Shown here piece after piece: positions 1 to 7,363 of a stretch of DNA of 11,979 nt. The notes beneath the pieces are model-generated. The model saw nothing but the letters and a program-made list of their open reading frames with translations, was not told the DNA's origin and did no database searches. Every line of letters begins with the position of its first letter. The stretch's first letter is position 1. The stretch is from Promethearchaeota archaeon. Lineage in GTDB: Archaea > Asgardarchaeota > Lokiarchaeia > Sigynarchaeales > SOKP01. The position numbers were made by a program, and so were the translations under genes. The stretch covers positions 1-11,979 of the forward strand of contig JAGXNZ010000031.1 in assembly GCA_019894655.1 (NCBI GenBank). Reading direction: 5' to 3'.

Positions 1-57
1 AATCCATATGGGAAGAAACTTCTCGAAGACACCTAACTTTTTCTCTTTTTCACTCAT
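1..57 (-). CDS. N-terminal fragment of a membrane transporter, possibly ACR3-type arsenite exporter (continues off the left edge)
   Basis: The minus strand from an ATG at 55-57 reads MSEKEKKLGVFEKFLPIWI and is still open at the window edge, so only 19 codons are present. The pattern of a short charged leader, then an F-E-K-[FY]-L stretch and a hydrophobic segment beginning P-I-W-I, resembles how ACR3-family arsenite exporters begin; those are ten-helix inner-membrane carriers that expel arsenite. That family assignment comes from memory of the pattern over very few residues and is tentative. The gene is read away from the rest of the window, and its promoter must lie in the 58-565 intergenic region. 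No clear Shine-Dalgarno sequence precedes the ATG. Any other helical membrane protein remains possible. Confidence 0.4.
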   Translation of the reverse strand, partial: MSEKEKKLGVFEKFLPIWI

Positions 58-85
58 AATAAATCATTTTTGTAGATTTTTTTTA

Positions 86-100
86 GAAAATTTAATTTTC
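86..100. repeat. Perfect inverted repeat (GAAAATT-T-AATTTTC)
   Basis: A 7-base arm, one central base and a matching 7-base arm lie about 30 bases before the start of the leftward partial transporter gene. The position would suit an operator for a dimeric repressor; arsenic exporters are often under ArsR-type control. The arms are AT-rich and the site could be chance in DNA of this composition. Confidence 0.3.
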
Positions 101-476
101 CGAAAAACTTCATTTCAATTGATTTTAACTTAAGTCACTAATAAAGCACATCAAATAAAAGTTTGTTGTGGATTTATACCAGAATGATAGAAAAGCTCAC
201 GGAACAAATTTAAATATTTACTCCTCCAAAATAAATAGAGGGATTACAATCTAAGCTCTCTTCGCTAAAACAAGAAAAATCTCTTTTCTTTATTTATTCT
301 ACATTAATTTTTTCATTGCATAATTTAAATGGCTGATATCATTGAATTTAGCTACTCGATTGTAATTTTAGAATCAAATTTTGATCTTTATTTTTATGAT
401 TCAATGAGGTCAAAGGAAGGTAGAATTTGAAGATTTAATAAGGAATGTCAAAACATTTAAAAACTCATGTTGTAAT

Positions 477-495
477 AATTTATATTAATAAAAAA
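477..495 (+). promoter_or_regulatory. TATA-like element upstream of the histone-fold gene
   Basis: An AT-only stretch centred on TTTATATTAA lies about 75-85 bases before the ATG at 566. It would give a transcript start near 505-510 and a leader of about 55 bases. A second candidate, CTATACTAAA at 521-530, would give a much shorter leader. The AT-rich background makes either choice uncertain. Confidence 0.3.
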
Positions 496-550
496 TCAAT
501 TTGTATTCGATTTTTTAGGACTATACTAAAATTTAATCAAAGTATAAGAT

Positions 551-557
551 GAGGAAG
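551..557 (+). promoter_or_regulatory. Ribosome binding site of the histone-fold gene
   Basis: The sequence GAGGAAG lies 8 bases before the ATG at 566, good Shine-Dalgarno spacing. It supports this ATG as the true start of a very small gene. Confidence 0.6.
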
Positions 558-565
558 AAAAAATA

Positions 566-763
566 ATGGCGAAAAAAGGAAATGTTGAACCTCTATATGT
601 AAAATCAAAAGTTCGAGAACGCATAAAAGCAAGTAACCTCAATACATCTTCTGGTGTGCTTGATGGTGATACGCTTAATGGTTTGATAATCGAAATTCTT
701 GATAGGGCATGCGAGCGTGCTCAAGGAAACGGTCGAAAAACCGTAAAAGCGCGAGATTTATAA
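566..763 (+). CDS. Small histone-fold DNA-binding protein (DUF1931 / single-domain histone-like)
   Basis: The 65-residue product probably binds DNA as a small chromatin-type protein. After a short leader it has Val-Lys-Ser-Lys-Val-Arg (about 13-18), a helical middle, and Asn-Gly-Arg-Lys-Thr-Val with Arg-Asp-Leu at the extreme C-terminus (about 55-65). The Gly-Arg-Lys-Thr and Asp-Leu elements match the loop after helix 2 of archaeal histones, such as GRKT-IKAED in HMfB. The protein stops right there, so most of helix 3 is absent. The VKSKV start and NGRKTV end are typical of the DUF1931 group, which includes the recently described 'face-to-face' histones; placing it there is from memory of the family. 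A good ribosome binding site supports the start. The gene stands alone and converges with the rad50 end of the repair operon. Confidence 0.75.
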   Translation: MAKKGNVEPLYVKSKVRERIKASNLNTSSGVLDGDTLNGLIIEILDRACERAQGNGRKTVKARDL

Positions 764-785
764 GAAAAATTATAATATTAACTAC

Positions 786-800
786 TTTTAAATTTTTTTT
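786..800 (+). terminator. T-rich terminator after the histone-fold gene
   Basis: A run of eight T preceded by TTTTAAA lies 23-37 bases after the stop codon, with no strong hairpin before it. This is the usual form of an archaeal intrinsic terminator. It falls in the 75-base gap between the convergent histone-fold and rad50 genes. Confidence 0.55.
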
Positions 801-807
801 CATTATT

Positions 808-831
808 TTCTGAATATTTTGTCGCTCAGAA
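808..831. repeat. Inverted repeat (TTCTGA ... TCAGAA) between convergent genes
   Basis: Six-base arms flank a 12-base loop just past the rad50 stop at 839. It could form a weak hairpin at the 3' end of the operon transcript and help termination or stability. The arms are short, so chance is possible. Confidence 0.25.
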
Positions 832-838
832 TAGGATT

Positions 839-2944
839 CTATGAATTCAATAATGTTTCAATTGCTATTTTCTCACGTTGGAATACTGCGCTACTTATTC
901 CTGTTGTATGATCTTTACTAACGATTATTTTATGCGCATTTATGTTTGTAGGAATAGATGTGTGAGTAATTAAGAAAATTTGTGAAAAGGTTTTTGATTT
1001 TATCAAATGCTCGAGTATTCTTTCTCGTCGAGTTTCATCGAGTGCTGCTAGTGGCTCATCTAAAAGAAGTATATCGATTTTAGGATTTTTTTTTGGTGAT
1101 TCTTTTGTTGGGCGTATTTTGCTCATTAATTCAGAAATAGCTAAACGAAGTGCTATCCCTAACGCCGTTTTATCTCCTCCCGAAAGAACTTCAACTGATT
1201 CGTGAACGCCATTAAAATTGTCTTTGATTTTAAGTGAGAGTCCGGTCTTCTTTGTGCCAGTCAAATCAAGAACTAAATCACTATATTGACCAGAAGTGAA
1301 ATTTTTTATGTACTTATTTGTCATCATGGCAATGTTTTTTACTAGACGTTTTACAACCATATATTCTGTTACAAACCTCCGAACGAATTCTTTTGCTTTA
1401 TTAATATGGTCTATTTCAATTTCAAATTCTCCAATTTCCTTTTCCAAGTTGTTCATATAATTTATCTCATCATTCAAATCTGAAATTTCTTTAAGATTTC
1501 CTGTGATTTTCAGTTGATTTTCTGTTGATTCTTTACTAATGGTATTTAATTCAGTAATGAGTGATTTCTTCTCATTTGAAAGAGTTTTTATGTTGGCAGG
1601 ACTTACATCAGTAAATTTGGACTTATGTTCCGCTAGAAAAACATTAGTTCCTTTCTTAGCCTCATCAAAATCCAATGCTTTTTTTTGGTAATTCTGATAA
1701 TCGTTCCTCAATCCTTGAATCATAGTAATCTGTTCTTTAACATTATCAAGCTTGCTTTGTTTTCCATTTATATCTAAATCTAGATTTTCAATAATTTTCG
1801 TAATGGATTTAACTTTTTCTTGACTTATAGCAATTTCTTTATTAAATTCATCAACCATATCATCGTAGTGCTCTTTTGTCAGCTCTTTTTGGCAAGTAGG
1901 GCATTGTGCTACTTCTGTATTATTCTCATTCTTAGTAAAAAGCAAGCTTTTTTCCATTTTCTTTATTTTTTTTTTACAATCATCAATTCTTCCATTTGTT
2001 TTTCCTATGCCTTTATATGTTGCTTCTCTTCTTTTGTCTAAAGTTTCTTTCTGTGATTTGACATCGTTTTCTTCTTTAATTAAAAGTGATATTTTTTCAT
2101 TAATTTTAATTATAGGTTCAAAGTCTACGATATTTAGTTTGGTGGATTTGATTTTTTGTTGGAAATCGTTTCTGTATGCGAGATATTTTTCCTCATGAAT
2201 GTTTTGTTGTTTATATAGATTCTCTAACCTCGAAATCAAATCATCAGATGGAAAATCTGAAATTTGCTTTTCATGCTCTTTTTTTGCTTGTATATTTTCA
2301 ATAAGTTTTTTTTCCAATTCGGAGTTTTCGAGCTCTACGCCAGCGATATCTTTTTTGATCCTGTCTATTGGAACTCTTTTTCTTTCTAATTTTTCTTTAT
2401 TAAATTTAGCATTTTTGGATTCTTTATCGAGAAAAGCAAGTGCATCATCGATTATATTGAGTCTGAATAAATTAATTATCATTTCTCTGAGGTCTGCTCC
2501 TTTTTTATTTGCTAAATCTTCTACTTCTCCCTGTCTAACGAAAACGGTGTTTAATGCTTGCTCAGTAGAAATCTCAAAAAATTTTTCGATATCGAATTTC
2601 TCAACTTCTCGATAAGATGATTTAACCCATTCAAACAATTTCGTAGTGGTGGCTCCAGTTCTACTCCACTTACGATAAATATTATATTTTACGTTATCAA
2701 CAGTAAAATAAATAGTTATTTCGGCTTTAGATTCTCCATACGTAATAAAAGAGGACGCATTTCTTCCGCGGAATATTTTAGGTCCGAAAAAAGCAAACAA
2801 AATTCCTTCTAAAATAGTCGATTTTCCATATGAGTTCTTTCCACTAACTAATATTAATCCTTTGGGAAATTCCTTCATTTTTTTTGGAAGGGTTAATTGT
2901 TTATATCCCATGAAGTTCTTAAAAGTGAGATTCGTAATCTGCAT
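839..2944 (-). CDS. rad50: DNA double-strand break repair ATPase Rad50
   Basis: This 701-residue SMC-like ATPase pairs with Mre11 to recognise, tether and process DNA double-strand breaks. Visible elements in order are: Walker A GKNSYGKST (35-43), Q-loop Gln138, a long charged coiled coil (about 170-345), the zinc hook CPTC (Cys348, Cys351) that joins two Rad50 molecules, the returning coil (about 353-535), the ABC signature LSGGD (587-591), Walker B ILLLDEP (625-631), D-loop ALDE (634-637) and the switch His661. All ATPase residues appear intact. Typical archaeal Rad50 is roughly 850-900 residues, so the arms here are short. The start codon lies three bases after the mre11 stop, behind a strong ribosome binding site inside the mre11 3' end, which implies translational coupling. 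It is the last gene of the operon. Confidence 0.96.
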   Translation of the reverse strand: MQITNLTFKNFMGYKQLTLPKKMKEFPKGLILVSGKNSYGKSTILEGILFAFFGPKIFRGRNASSFITYGESKAEITIYFTVDNVKYNIYRKWSRTGATTTKLFEWVKSSYREVEKFDIEKFFEISTEQALNTVFVRQGEVEDLANKKGADLREMIINLFRLNIIDDALAFLDKESKNAKFNKEKLERKRVPIDRIKKDIAGVELENSELEKKLIENIQAKKEHEKQISDFPSDDLISRLENLYKQQNIHEEKYLAYRNDFQQKIKSTKLNIVDFEPIIKINEKISLLIKEENDVKSQKETLDKRREATYKGIGKTNGRIDDCKKKIKKMEKSLLFTKNENNTEVAQCPTCQKELTKEHYDDMVDEFNKEIAISQEKVKSITKIIENLDLDINGKQSKLDNVKEQITMIQGLRNDYQNYQKKALDFDEAKKGTNVFLAEHKSKFTDVSPANIKTLSNEKKSLITELNTISKESTENQLKITGNLKEISDLNDEINYMNNLEKEIGEFEIEIDHINKAKEFVRRFVTEYMVVKRLVKNIAMMTNKYIKNFTSGQYSDLVLDLTGTKKTGLSLKIKDNFNGVHESVEVLSGGDKTALGIALRLAISELMSKIRPTKESPKKNPKIDILLLDEPLAALDETRRERILEHLIKSKTFSQIFLITHTSIPTNINAHKIIVSKDHTTGISSAVFQREKIAIETLLNS

Positions 2945-2947
2945 TTT

Positions 2948-4258
2948 TCATACCTCCTTCTCCTTTTCCATGTATTTTAATGCATTTTTAAGAGCTTTCA
3001 TCCCCAATTGGCTAAGTTTATCCACATCGTAGTGTGTTTGATCTTCAGTTAACTTTTCTGAAACAAAAGATTTAAATTCCTCATCCGGATATTCTAATAT
3101 ATAGTCTTGAATTACACCAGCACTTATATCATCCTCAAGAGTTTCAGATATATCAAAAATCTTCCAAATTATCTGCAAAATATTGAATTTGTCTGGTTGA
3201 GAAAAACAATCTCGTCTTATTCTCGACATCATTTCATTTATTTGCCAATTTTTTTCTATCGTTACCTCTCCAGTAAAATTGAATTTTAATCTCGCCGCAG
3301 TTTTTGGGTTAAATCCTCCATCTGAGATAAATGGTTTCAGTTCAATGTTGATTAGGTGTTCTAAATCGGAGGAAGATTGATCCGGATCGGCTTTAATTTG
3401 CAAGATTTCAAAAGCTCTTTTTAGTAGTTTGTTTGTGAAGACTCGCTCTACATTTAACAATTTAGTGTCGTTATTTATGTCTACTAATAAGTAACCTTGG
3501 TTTTCATTAACCTCTTTAAAATTCATTGGAAGCAAACTTCCTGAGTAATAATGATTTTTCGATAATTTTTTTAATCCATGTTCGTGCCCTAAAGCGACAT
3601 AATCGTAATCAAAATCATTAGAACTAATTTTTCGATGTAACGTGTTATCACCAGCGGAACCATGTGCAATTGCAATATTAATATATCCGTTGTCTTTAAT
3701 CGGATGTTGATTTTCTATCCAATTATCATAAGCTGTTTCATAGACTTCGTAATCTTGAAATTCAAAATATGGAAATAAATAGAAACGCACTTTTTTAGCT
3801 GGAAAATCCAATTTTAAGGGTTCATTATTTTTGATCGCCGTCAATAGGTCTCTTTGTTTATAGTAATGAAGATTTGAATATCTTTCGACTTGAACGTGTG
3901 ATTCAAATGGTGTATATTCATATCCTCTGAAGATACCATGATTCCCTTCAATATAAATGAAAGGGATTTGATTATTTGTATTATTAAAAAAGATATCTAA
4001 ACCCTCTTTAAATGTTCTTCTCGCAGGTTCTGGTGGAGGATATGAACTATATTTAGAAGGGTGGTGAAACATATCGCCACAGTAAACAAGAAAATCTAAA
4101 TTCTTAGTTTTGGAGATGTCTGTCATGACTTTTAAAAATAAATCGTAGATTTCTTGTTCGTAAGGTTTTGAGTAGTTTTGAATCGCCCACTTGTTTGTAA
4201 CACCTCTTCTTGTTCGATAACCTAAATGAGAATCCGATATTTGTACAATTTTTACCAT
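2948..4258 (-). CDS. mre11: DNA double-strand break repair nuclease Mre11
   Basis: This 436-residue calcineurin-type metallophosphoesterase is the nuclease partner of Rad50, with 3'-5' exonuclease and endonuclease activity on DNA ends. The two-metal site is visible as Asp9 and His11 (DSHLG), Asp62 (CGDMFHH), Asn106 and His107 (GNHG), His199 (AHG), and His225 and His227 (GHEHG). The usual Asp after Asn-His in GNHD is Gly108 here; that Asp is not a direct metal ligand in known structures, so activity may survive. A capping and Rad50-binding region of about 200 residues follows, ending in a Lys/Glu-rich helix. The ATG at 4256-4258 follows a TAAGGA ribosome binding site at suitable spacing. The gene lies 40 bases after nurA and 3 bases before rad50. 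Confidence 0.95.
   Translation of the reverse strand: MVKIVQISDSHLGYRTRRGVTNKWAIQNYSKPYEQEIYDLFLKVMTDISKTKNLDFLVYCGDMFHHPSKYSSYPPPEPARRTFKEGLDIFFNNTNNQIPFIYIEGNHGIFRGYEYTPFESHVQVERYSNLHYYKQRDLLTAIKNNEPLKLDFPAKKVRFYLFPYFEFQDYEVYETAYDNWIENQHPIKDNGYINIAIAHGSAGDNTLHRKISSNDFDYDYVALGHEHGLKKLSKNHYYSGSLLPMNFKEVNENQGYLLVDINNDTKLLNVERVFTNKLLKRAFEILQIKADPDQSSSDLEHLINIELKPFISDGGFNPKTAARLKFNFTGEVTIEKNWQINEMMSRIRRDCFSQPDKFNILQIIWKIFDISETLEDDISAGVIQDYILEYPDEEFKSFVSEKLTEDQTHYDVDKLSQLGMKALKNALKYMEKEKEV
2952..2959 (-). promoter_or_regulatory. Strong Shine-Dalgarno sequence of rad50 inside the mre11 3' end
   Basis: AAGGAGGT on the minus strand lies 7 bases before the rad50 ATG and is made from the last Lys-Glu-Val codons of mre11. 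The overlap of coding and ribosome-binding functions suggests that translation of the two subunits is coupled. Confidence 0.8.
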
Positions 4259-4264
4259 ATGCAG

Positions 4265-4270
4265 TCCTTA
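4265..4270 (-). promoter_or_regulatory. Ribosome binding site of mre11
   Basis: TAAGGA on the minus strand lies 6 bases before the mre11 ATG and supports that start. It sits in the 40-base gap after the nurA stop. Confidence 0.55.
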
Positions 4271-4298
4271 TCTTTTTTTCATGTAAAATAAATAAATA

Positions 4299-5498
4299 TT
4301 ATTCCCCTAATACTTTATGTCTCCATTTTTGAGCAAAATTTTTGGTTTTTTTGTTATATTGTAATTCTAAAAAAGCAGCTTCTAGCTTATTAAACTCAGA
4401 GACCAACAAAGTACTTGCTTCATGAGCTCCTACAAGGCAAAGGGGATAACCTCGTGGGGAAAAAGGAATTAGATTTTTAATAATGTATAGTGCATCCTTC
4501 CTGTCTAAATCGTCGCAAATATCAAACCTCAAAGCAGAGCTATCTTTTTGCATTCTTGTTAAATATGCTTTACTTTTTGTGTACATTGAAAGATCTGGCA
4601 TATCTACAAGAAAATTCTTATTTTCATACATCTCTGACCAAATCGGTAATAAAAAATTGCCTTGAGCATCTCTTAACCTGCAAGTCTTTGAAAAGCTATA
4701 GTATTTTATCTTGTATGATTGAATAAATCTGTAAAAAAATTCTGTAAATGCAGTTGGAGGAAAAATATGCTGTCGAAACATTTGAATTCCATCTCCAAGG
4801 AAAACTACATCTTCATTCTTGCCCCAGTTACTTATTTCTTTAATTCTGACTAAAGTTTTTAGTATCTCATCAGCCGTTCTTATTCTATCTACAACATGTC
4901 CTAATGTTGGATAATAGAAAGCGTGAGAGTTAATATGATCGTCTATTTTTTTTTTATAAGTGGATTCGTACCAATCTTCGAGTTTATCAACTTTATCTTT
5001 TAAATTAGCTACATAGAAGTCTCGTTTTATGGTTTTTACAAAATTTTCGATAACGGTTTTATAAATAATAAGTTTATGCTCATTATCTTCAATATATGTC
5101 GTAATAGGTTTATACATTATTTTTTCTTTTTTGTATTCTCCATTTTTAAAAGTGAGCTGACATTCTCCAAATTTAAACGACGCAAGTTTTGCATAAGTTC
5201 CACTGAAAGTATTTGAGCTCTCATCAAAACCGATAATTTTGTAATTATCGTCTACATAATTCATAGACTCTTTTCCAATTATAAGATGCGGCATTTCACT
5301 AAAGAGTAGATTGGTATTTTTTAAACTCTCGTCATTGTCAAATTTATCAGTCTCGAGCTCGATCTTCTCTTCTTCAGTCCATTTAGCTCTTCTTTCTTGA
5401 ATATATTCCTTAAATTTTTGAACTTCTTCGTCGATAGATATAGCAGGCCTTTTTTCAAAGGATTTCTCTAGCGAAATTAATTCGAAATTAAAAGAAAT
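4299..5498 (-). CDS. nurA: 5'-3' DNA nuclease NurA, with a probable ATT start codon
   Basis: NurA is the RNase H-like nuclease that works with the HerA translocase to resect the 5' strand at breaks. Counting from the first ATG (5292-5294), the family motifs are: Asp24-Glu25-Ser (FDESS), Asp168 (LGDG), Lys203 (SFSKTCRLRD), and Tyr283 with His291-Glu292 (GYPLCLVGAHEA). That ATG gives 331 residues but has no ribosome binding site and leaves only 23 residues before motif I. The frame stays open for 68 more codons with protein-like, Glu/Lys-rich sequence, and an AAAGGTGA ribosome binding site at 5505-5512 lies 6 bases before an in-frame ATT (5496-5498); an in-frame stop follows at 5505-5507. No ATG, GTG or TTG exists in this stretch, so I place the start at ATT, giving 399 residues. 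If that is wrong, the coding region is 4299-5294. It lies between herA and mre11. Confidence 0.88.
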   Translation of the reverse strand: MSFNFELISLEKSFEKRPAISIDEEVQKFKEYIQERRAKWTEEEKIELETDKFDNDESLKNTNLLFSEMPHLIIGKESMNYVDDNYKIIGFDESSNTFSGTYAKLASFKFGECQLTFKNGEYKKEKIMYKPITTYIEDNEHKLIIYKTVIENFVKTIKRDFYVANLKDKVDKLEDWYESTYKKKIDDHINSHAFYYPTLGHVVDRIRTADEILKTLVRIKEISNWGKNEDVVFLGDGIQMFRQHIFPPTAFTEFFYRFIQSYKIKYYSFSKTCRLRDAQGNFLLPIWSEMYENKNFLVDMPDLSMYTKSKAYLTRMQKDSSALRFDICDDLDRKDALYIIKNLIPFSPRGYPLCLVGAHEASTLLVSEFNKLEAAFLELQYNKKTKNFAQKWRHKVLGE

Positions 5499-5504
5499 TA
5501 TTTG

Positions 5505-5512
5505 TCACCTTT
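5505..5512 (-). promoter_or_regulatory. Shine-Dalgarno sequence deciding the nurA start
   Basis: AAAGGTGA on the minus strand lies 6 bases before an in-frame ATT and 3 bases before an in-frame ATA. The GTG inside it is in another frame that stops after six codons. No ATG lies nearby, so this strong site points to a non-standard nurA start. Confidence 0.65.
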
Positions 5513-5534
5513 AGTTTTTTTTTATATCTAATAC

Positions 5535-7283
5535 TTATGGAAGCGAGGTATGTGGGGGAGATATTCCTAAAGATGCGACTTTTTTTGCAAAATTCTCATA
5601 AAACCTTTTAGAGTGTTGTTCAAAGTATTCATCATACAGAGGAATTTTTAATTTTTGAAAATTGGTAAGCCAAATACCAGAAATTAACGCTATTCCCCTA
5701 GTCCCTGTTAGTGATTCTAAATCGCTATGTTGAATGCCTCCTCCTAACATTTTGGCAGCAATAGTTTTTTCTTGTTCAGATCTTAAAGGTAAATTAATAA
5801 CGGTATTCATATTTGATAAAATTGAATTATCTATGGGTGAATACTGCTGTGAAATCACTTCTAATCCTAGATTGAATTTTCTCCCTTGGCGCGAAATGTC
5901 TTTAAAAACATTTGTATGTCTCATCATTTCAGGTCGTAAGATGCTTGGAGCTTCTTCGATTGTAAAGATAATAATTGGTAATTCTGACGGATCTTTAACG
6001 GTAGTTCCGGTTTTTATATAAATGTTTTTCAAATTAGTTTTATAATTTTCATAAAAGTTTTTTGGCAAATTCATTTTTAACTTTTTTTCAAGAGTAGCAA
6101 GATCCGAAGACGATTTTAGCGATTTACGAATATCAAACAATGTTCTAGCCAAGATGCTATTAAAAAGGAACTGTTCTAAATCGGAAATCATGGACGCATT
6201 GAAAATAATTACATTCCCTTTTTCCAACTTTAGCACGATTTCTGGAAGTTTACTTACGGCATTAGATTGGAACATGTCAGAATACTCCAACCAGTGCATT
6301 CTTCGTCGTATCGCAGCCATAGTTTTTTCGTCATGCCCTCCTGGAGGACGATAACCATCGGATAATAAATTTTCTATATAATTCTCTTGATCACTTCTAT
6401 ATGCAGAGTAAATAGCTCCAGCTTGAAGATCGTTAAAAGAACCTGTTGCAAAAAGGTCTTCTGGGGTTATCTCTTGATAATTTACCAGACACGGTTCTGC
6501 TAGGCTCTTTAATTCTGCCGGCGGTATTCCTTTATTAGGATAGAGGTAAAACCACGAACCAAATAATTCTTTGTTGTAGCCTGATGCTTTGCAAATATCA
6601 ATAACTCCATATTTTATACATCCCAGAGCATATTCATCATGCATGTCAATAGCAAGCATGGAGATTTTAGTCCCTTTCTCTCCAAGAATTATCTGAGTGT
6701 TATGCTGTAACAAACCGTCTACAATAACTTGATTTAGGTTTGATTTTCCCATACCTGTAGCACCTGCTATGAAAAAGTGGTACATTAAATATTTGAAGGG
6801 AAAATAAACCTCTACTTTTTTTTCAGATGCTAAATTACCCATAAAGAGTCCATCAGGAGGGAAAATAGATCTCAAATCTTCATGGATGTCGCTTTGGTCC
6901 TCTGAAATTTTCATTAAATGAGGTTGAAGTGTTTTATTCTCCATCAAATCCTCAATTAGAAAGAATACATTGGTTACATGACTTTTTACTTCTTTTGTAT
7001 TCCCATCTTTTTCTATGCAGAGGATTGGGCGACCTTGAATTACGTATTGTAATTCTGATTCTAATTCTGCCTTGATATAATCTGTTATTTGAACATTTCT
7101 TAATTTTTGGCGCGTAAATATATAGTCCGATATTGTTTGTTCGCTAAGGATCTGAACAATTATGGTATAGTGCTTATTCTTACTATGATCTTCAGCATAC
7201 AATTTTAAAAAACCATGAAGATGGACATAGTTTTTGTAAAAAATTTCAATTGTGCTTTCTATAGGATTTATTCTAATAATCAT
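5535..7283 (-). CDS. herA: DNA double-strand break repair helicase/translocase HerA
   Basis: HerA is a hexameric FtsK/VirB4-type ATPase that pumps DNA into the NurA nuclease during end resection. The 582-residue product has an N-terminal region (about 1-140) that matches the place of the HAS-barrel domain but is divergent in sequence. Then come Walker A GATGMGKS (174-181), the conserved DMHDEY (213-218; compare D-x-x-GEY in HerA), Walker B IIIFTIEEAPS (437-447), SRQGRKF with a likely arginine finger (464-470), and ISQQ (477-480) with the following Asn-Thr. All are typical of archaeal HerA. It is the first gene of the minus-strand repair operon, 36 bases before the predicted nurA start. The ATG at 7283 has no strong ribosome binding site. 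HerA homologues also occur in phage-defence pairs, but the nurA-mre11-rad50 context fits repair. Confidence 0.94.
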   Translation of the reverse strand: MIIRINPIESTIEIFYKNYVHLHGFLKLYAEDHSKNKHYTIIVQILSEQTISDYIFTRQKLRNVQITDYIKAELESELQYVIQGRPILCIEKDGNTKEVKSHVTNVFFLIEDLMENKTLQPHLMKISEDQSDIHEDLRSIFPPDGLFMGNLASEKKVEVYFPFKYLMYHFFIAGATGMGKSNLNQVIVDGLLQHNTQIILGEKGTKISMLAIDMHDEYALGCIKYGVIDICKASGYNKELFGSWFYLYPNKGIPPAELKSLAEPCLVNYQEITPEDLFATGSFNDLQAGAIYSAYRSDQENYIENLLSDGYRPPGGHDEKTMAAIRRRMHWLEYSDMFQSNAVSKLPEIVLKLEKGNVIIFNASMISDLEQFLFNSILARTLFDIRKSLKSSSDLATLEKKLKMNLPKNFYENYKTNLKNIYIKTGTTVKDPSELPIIIFTIEEAPSILRPEMMRHTNVFKDISRQGRKFNLGLEVISQQYSPIDNSILSNMNTVINLPLRSEQEKTIAAKMLGGGIQHSDLESLTGTRGIALISGIWLTNFQKLKIPLYDEYFEQHSKRFYENFAKKVASLGISPPHTSLP

Positions 7284-7340
7284 GATATTAAACTCTTGTT
7301 TTTATTCCAGAATAAAATATAGCACACTACTAAATCATTC

Positions 7341-7350
7341 AGTGATCACT
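7341..7350. promoter_or_regulatory. Perfect palindrome AGTGATCACT in the herA promoter, possible operator
   Basis: A perfect 10-base palindrome lies just downstream of the best herA TATA box, between it and the expected transcript start. A protein bound here would hinder RNA polymerase recruitment, so a repressor site is plausible. It occurs once in the window as far as I can see. Confidence 0.35.
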
Positions 7351-7355
7351 AATTT

Positions 7356-7363
7356 TATTTATA
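7356..7363 (-). promoter_or_regulatory. TATA box of the herA-nurA-mre11-rad50 operon
   Basis: TATAAATA on the minus strand lies about 75 bases before the herA ATG, predicting a transcript start near 7330-7335 and a leader of about 50 bases. A second TATA-like stretch at 7313-7323 would give a leader under 15 bases. The preceding gene has its own terminator at 7471-7483, which supports a separate promoter here. Confidence 0.45.

Larger units (their letters stand above)
58..565. other. Long AT-rich intergenic region between divergent genes
   Basis: These 508 bases separate the leftward partial transporter gene from the rightward histone-fold gene. No convincing gene, tRNA or repeat array is visible. 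The region contains a perfect 7+1+7 inverted repeat at 86-100 close to the transporter start, a small hairpin-forming repeat at 272-290, a 33-codon open frame at 329-430 that lacks a ribosome binding site, and several TATA-like stretches. Promoters for both flanking genes should be here. A short non-coding RNA cannot be excluded. Confidence 0.6.

Noticed and set aside
272..290. Inverted repeat AAGAAAA ... TTTTCTT as a terminator or RNA gene
   Set aside because: The stem is only A-T rich with one G-C-type pair, and no gene ends just before it.
329..430. 33-codon open frame on the plus strand in the long intergenic region
   Set aside because: It has no ribosome binding site and no recognisable motif, and open frames of this length arise easily by chance.
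1820..2615. Plus-strand open frames opposite rad50, rich in Phe, Ser and Cys
   Set aside because: They are antisense shadows of the Lys/Glu-rich coiled-coil codons of rad50, whose motifs are unambiguous.
5284..5303. ATG at 5292-5294 as the nurA start
   Set aside because: It lacks a ribosome binding site and the coding-like frame continues upstream to a strong one. It remains the fallback start.
5535..7283. HerA as part of an anti-phage defence pair
   Set aside because: Defence HerA proteins sit beside effectors such as SIR2 or DUF4297. Here nurA, mre11 and rad50 follow directly, which fits DNA repair.
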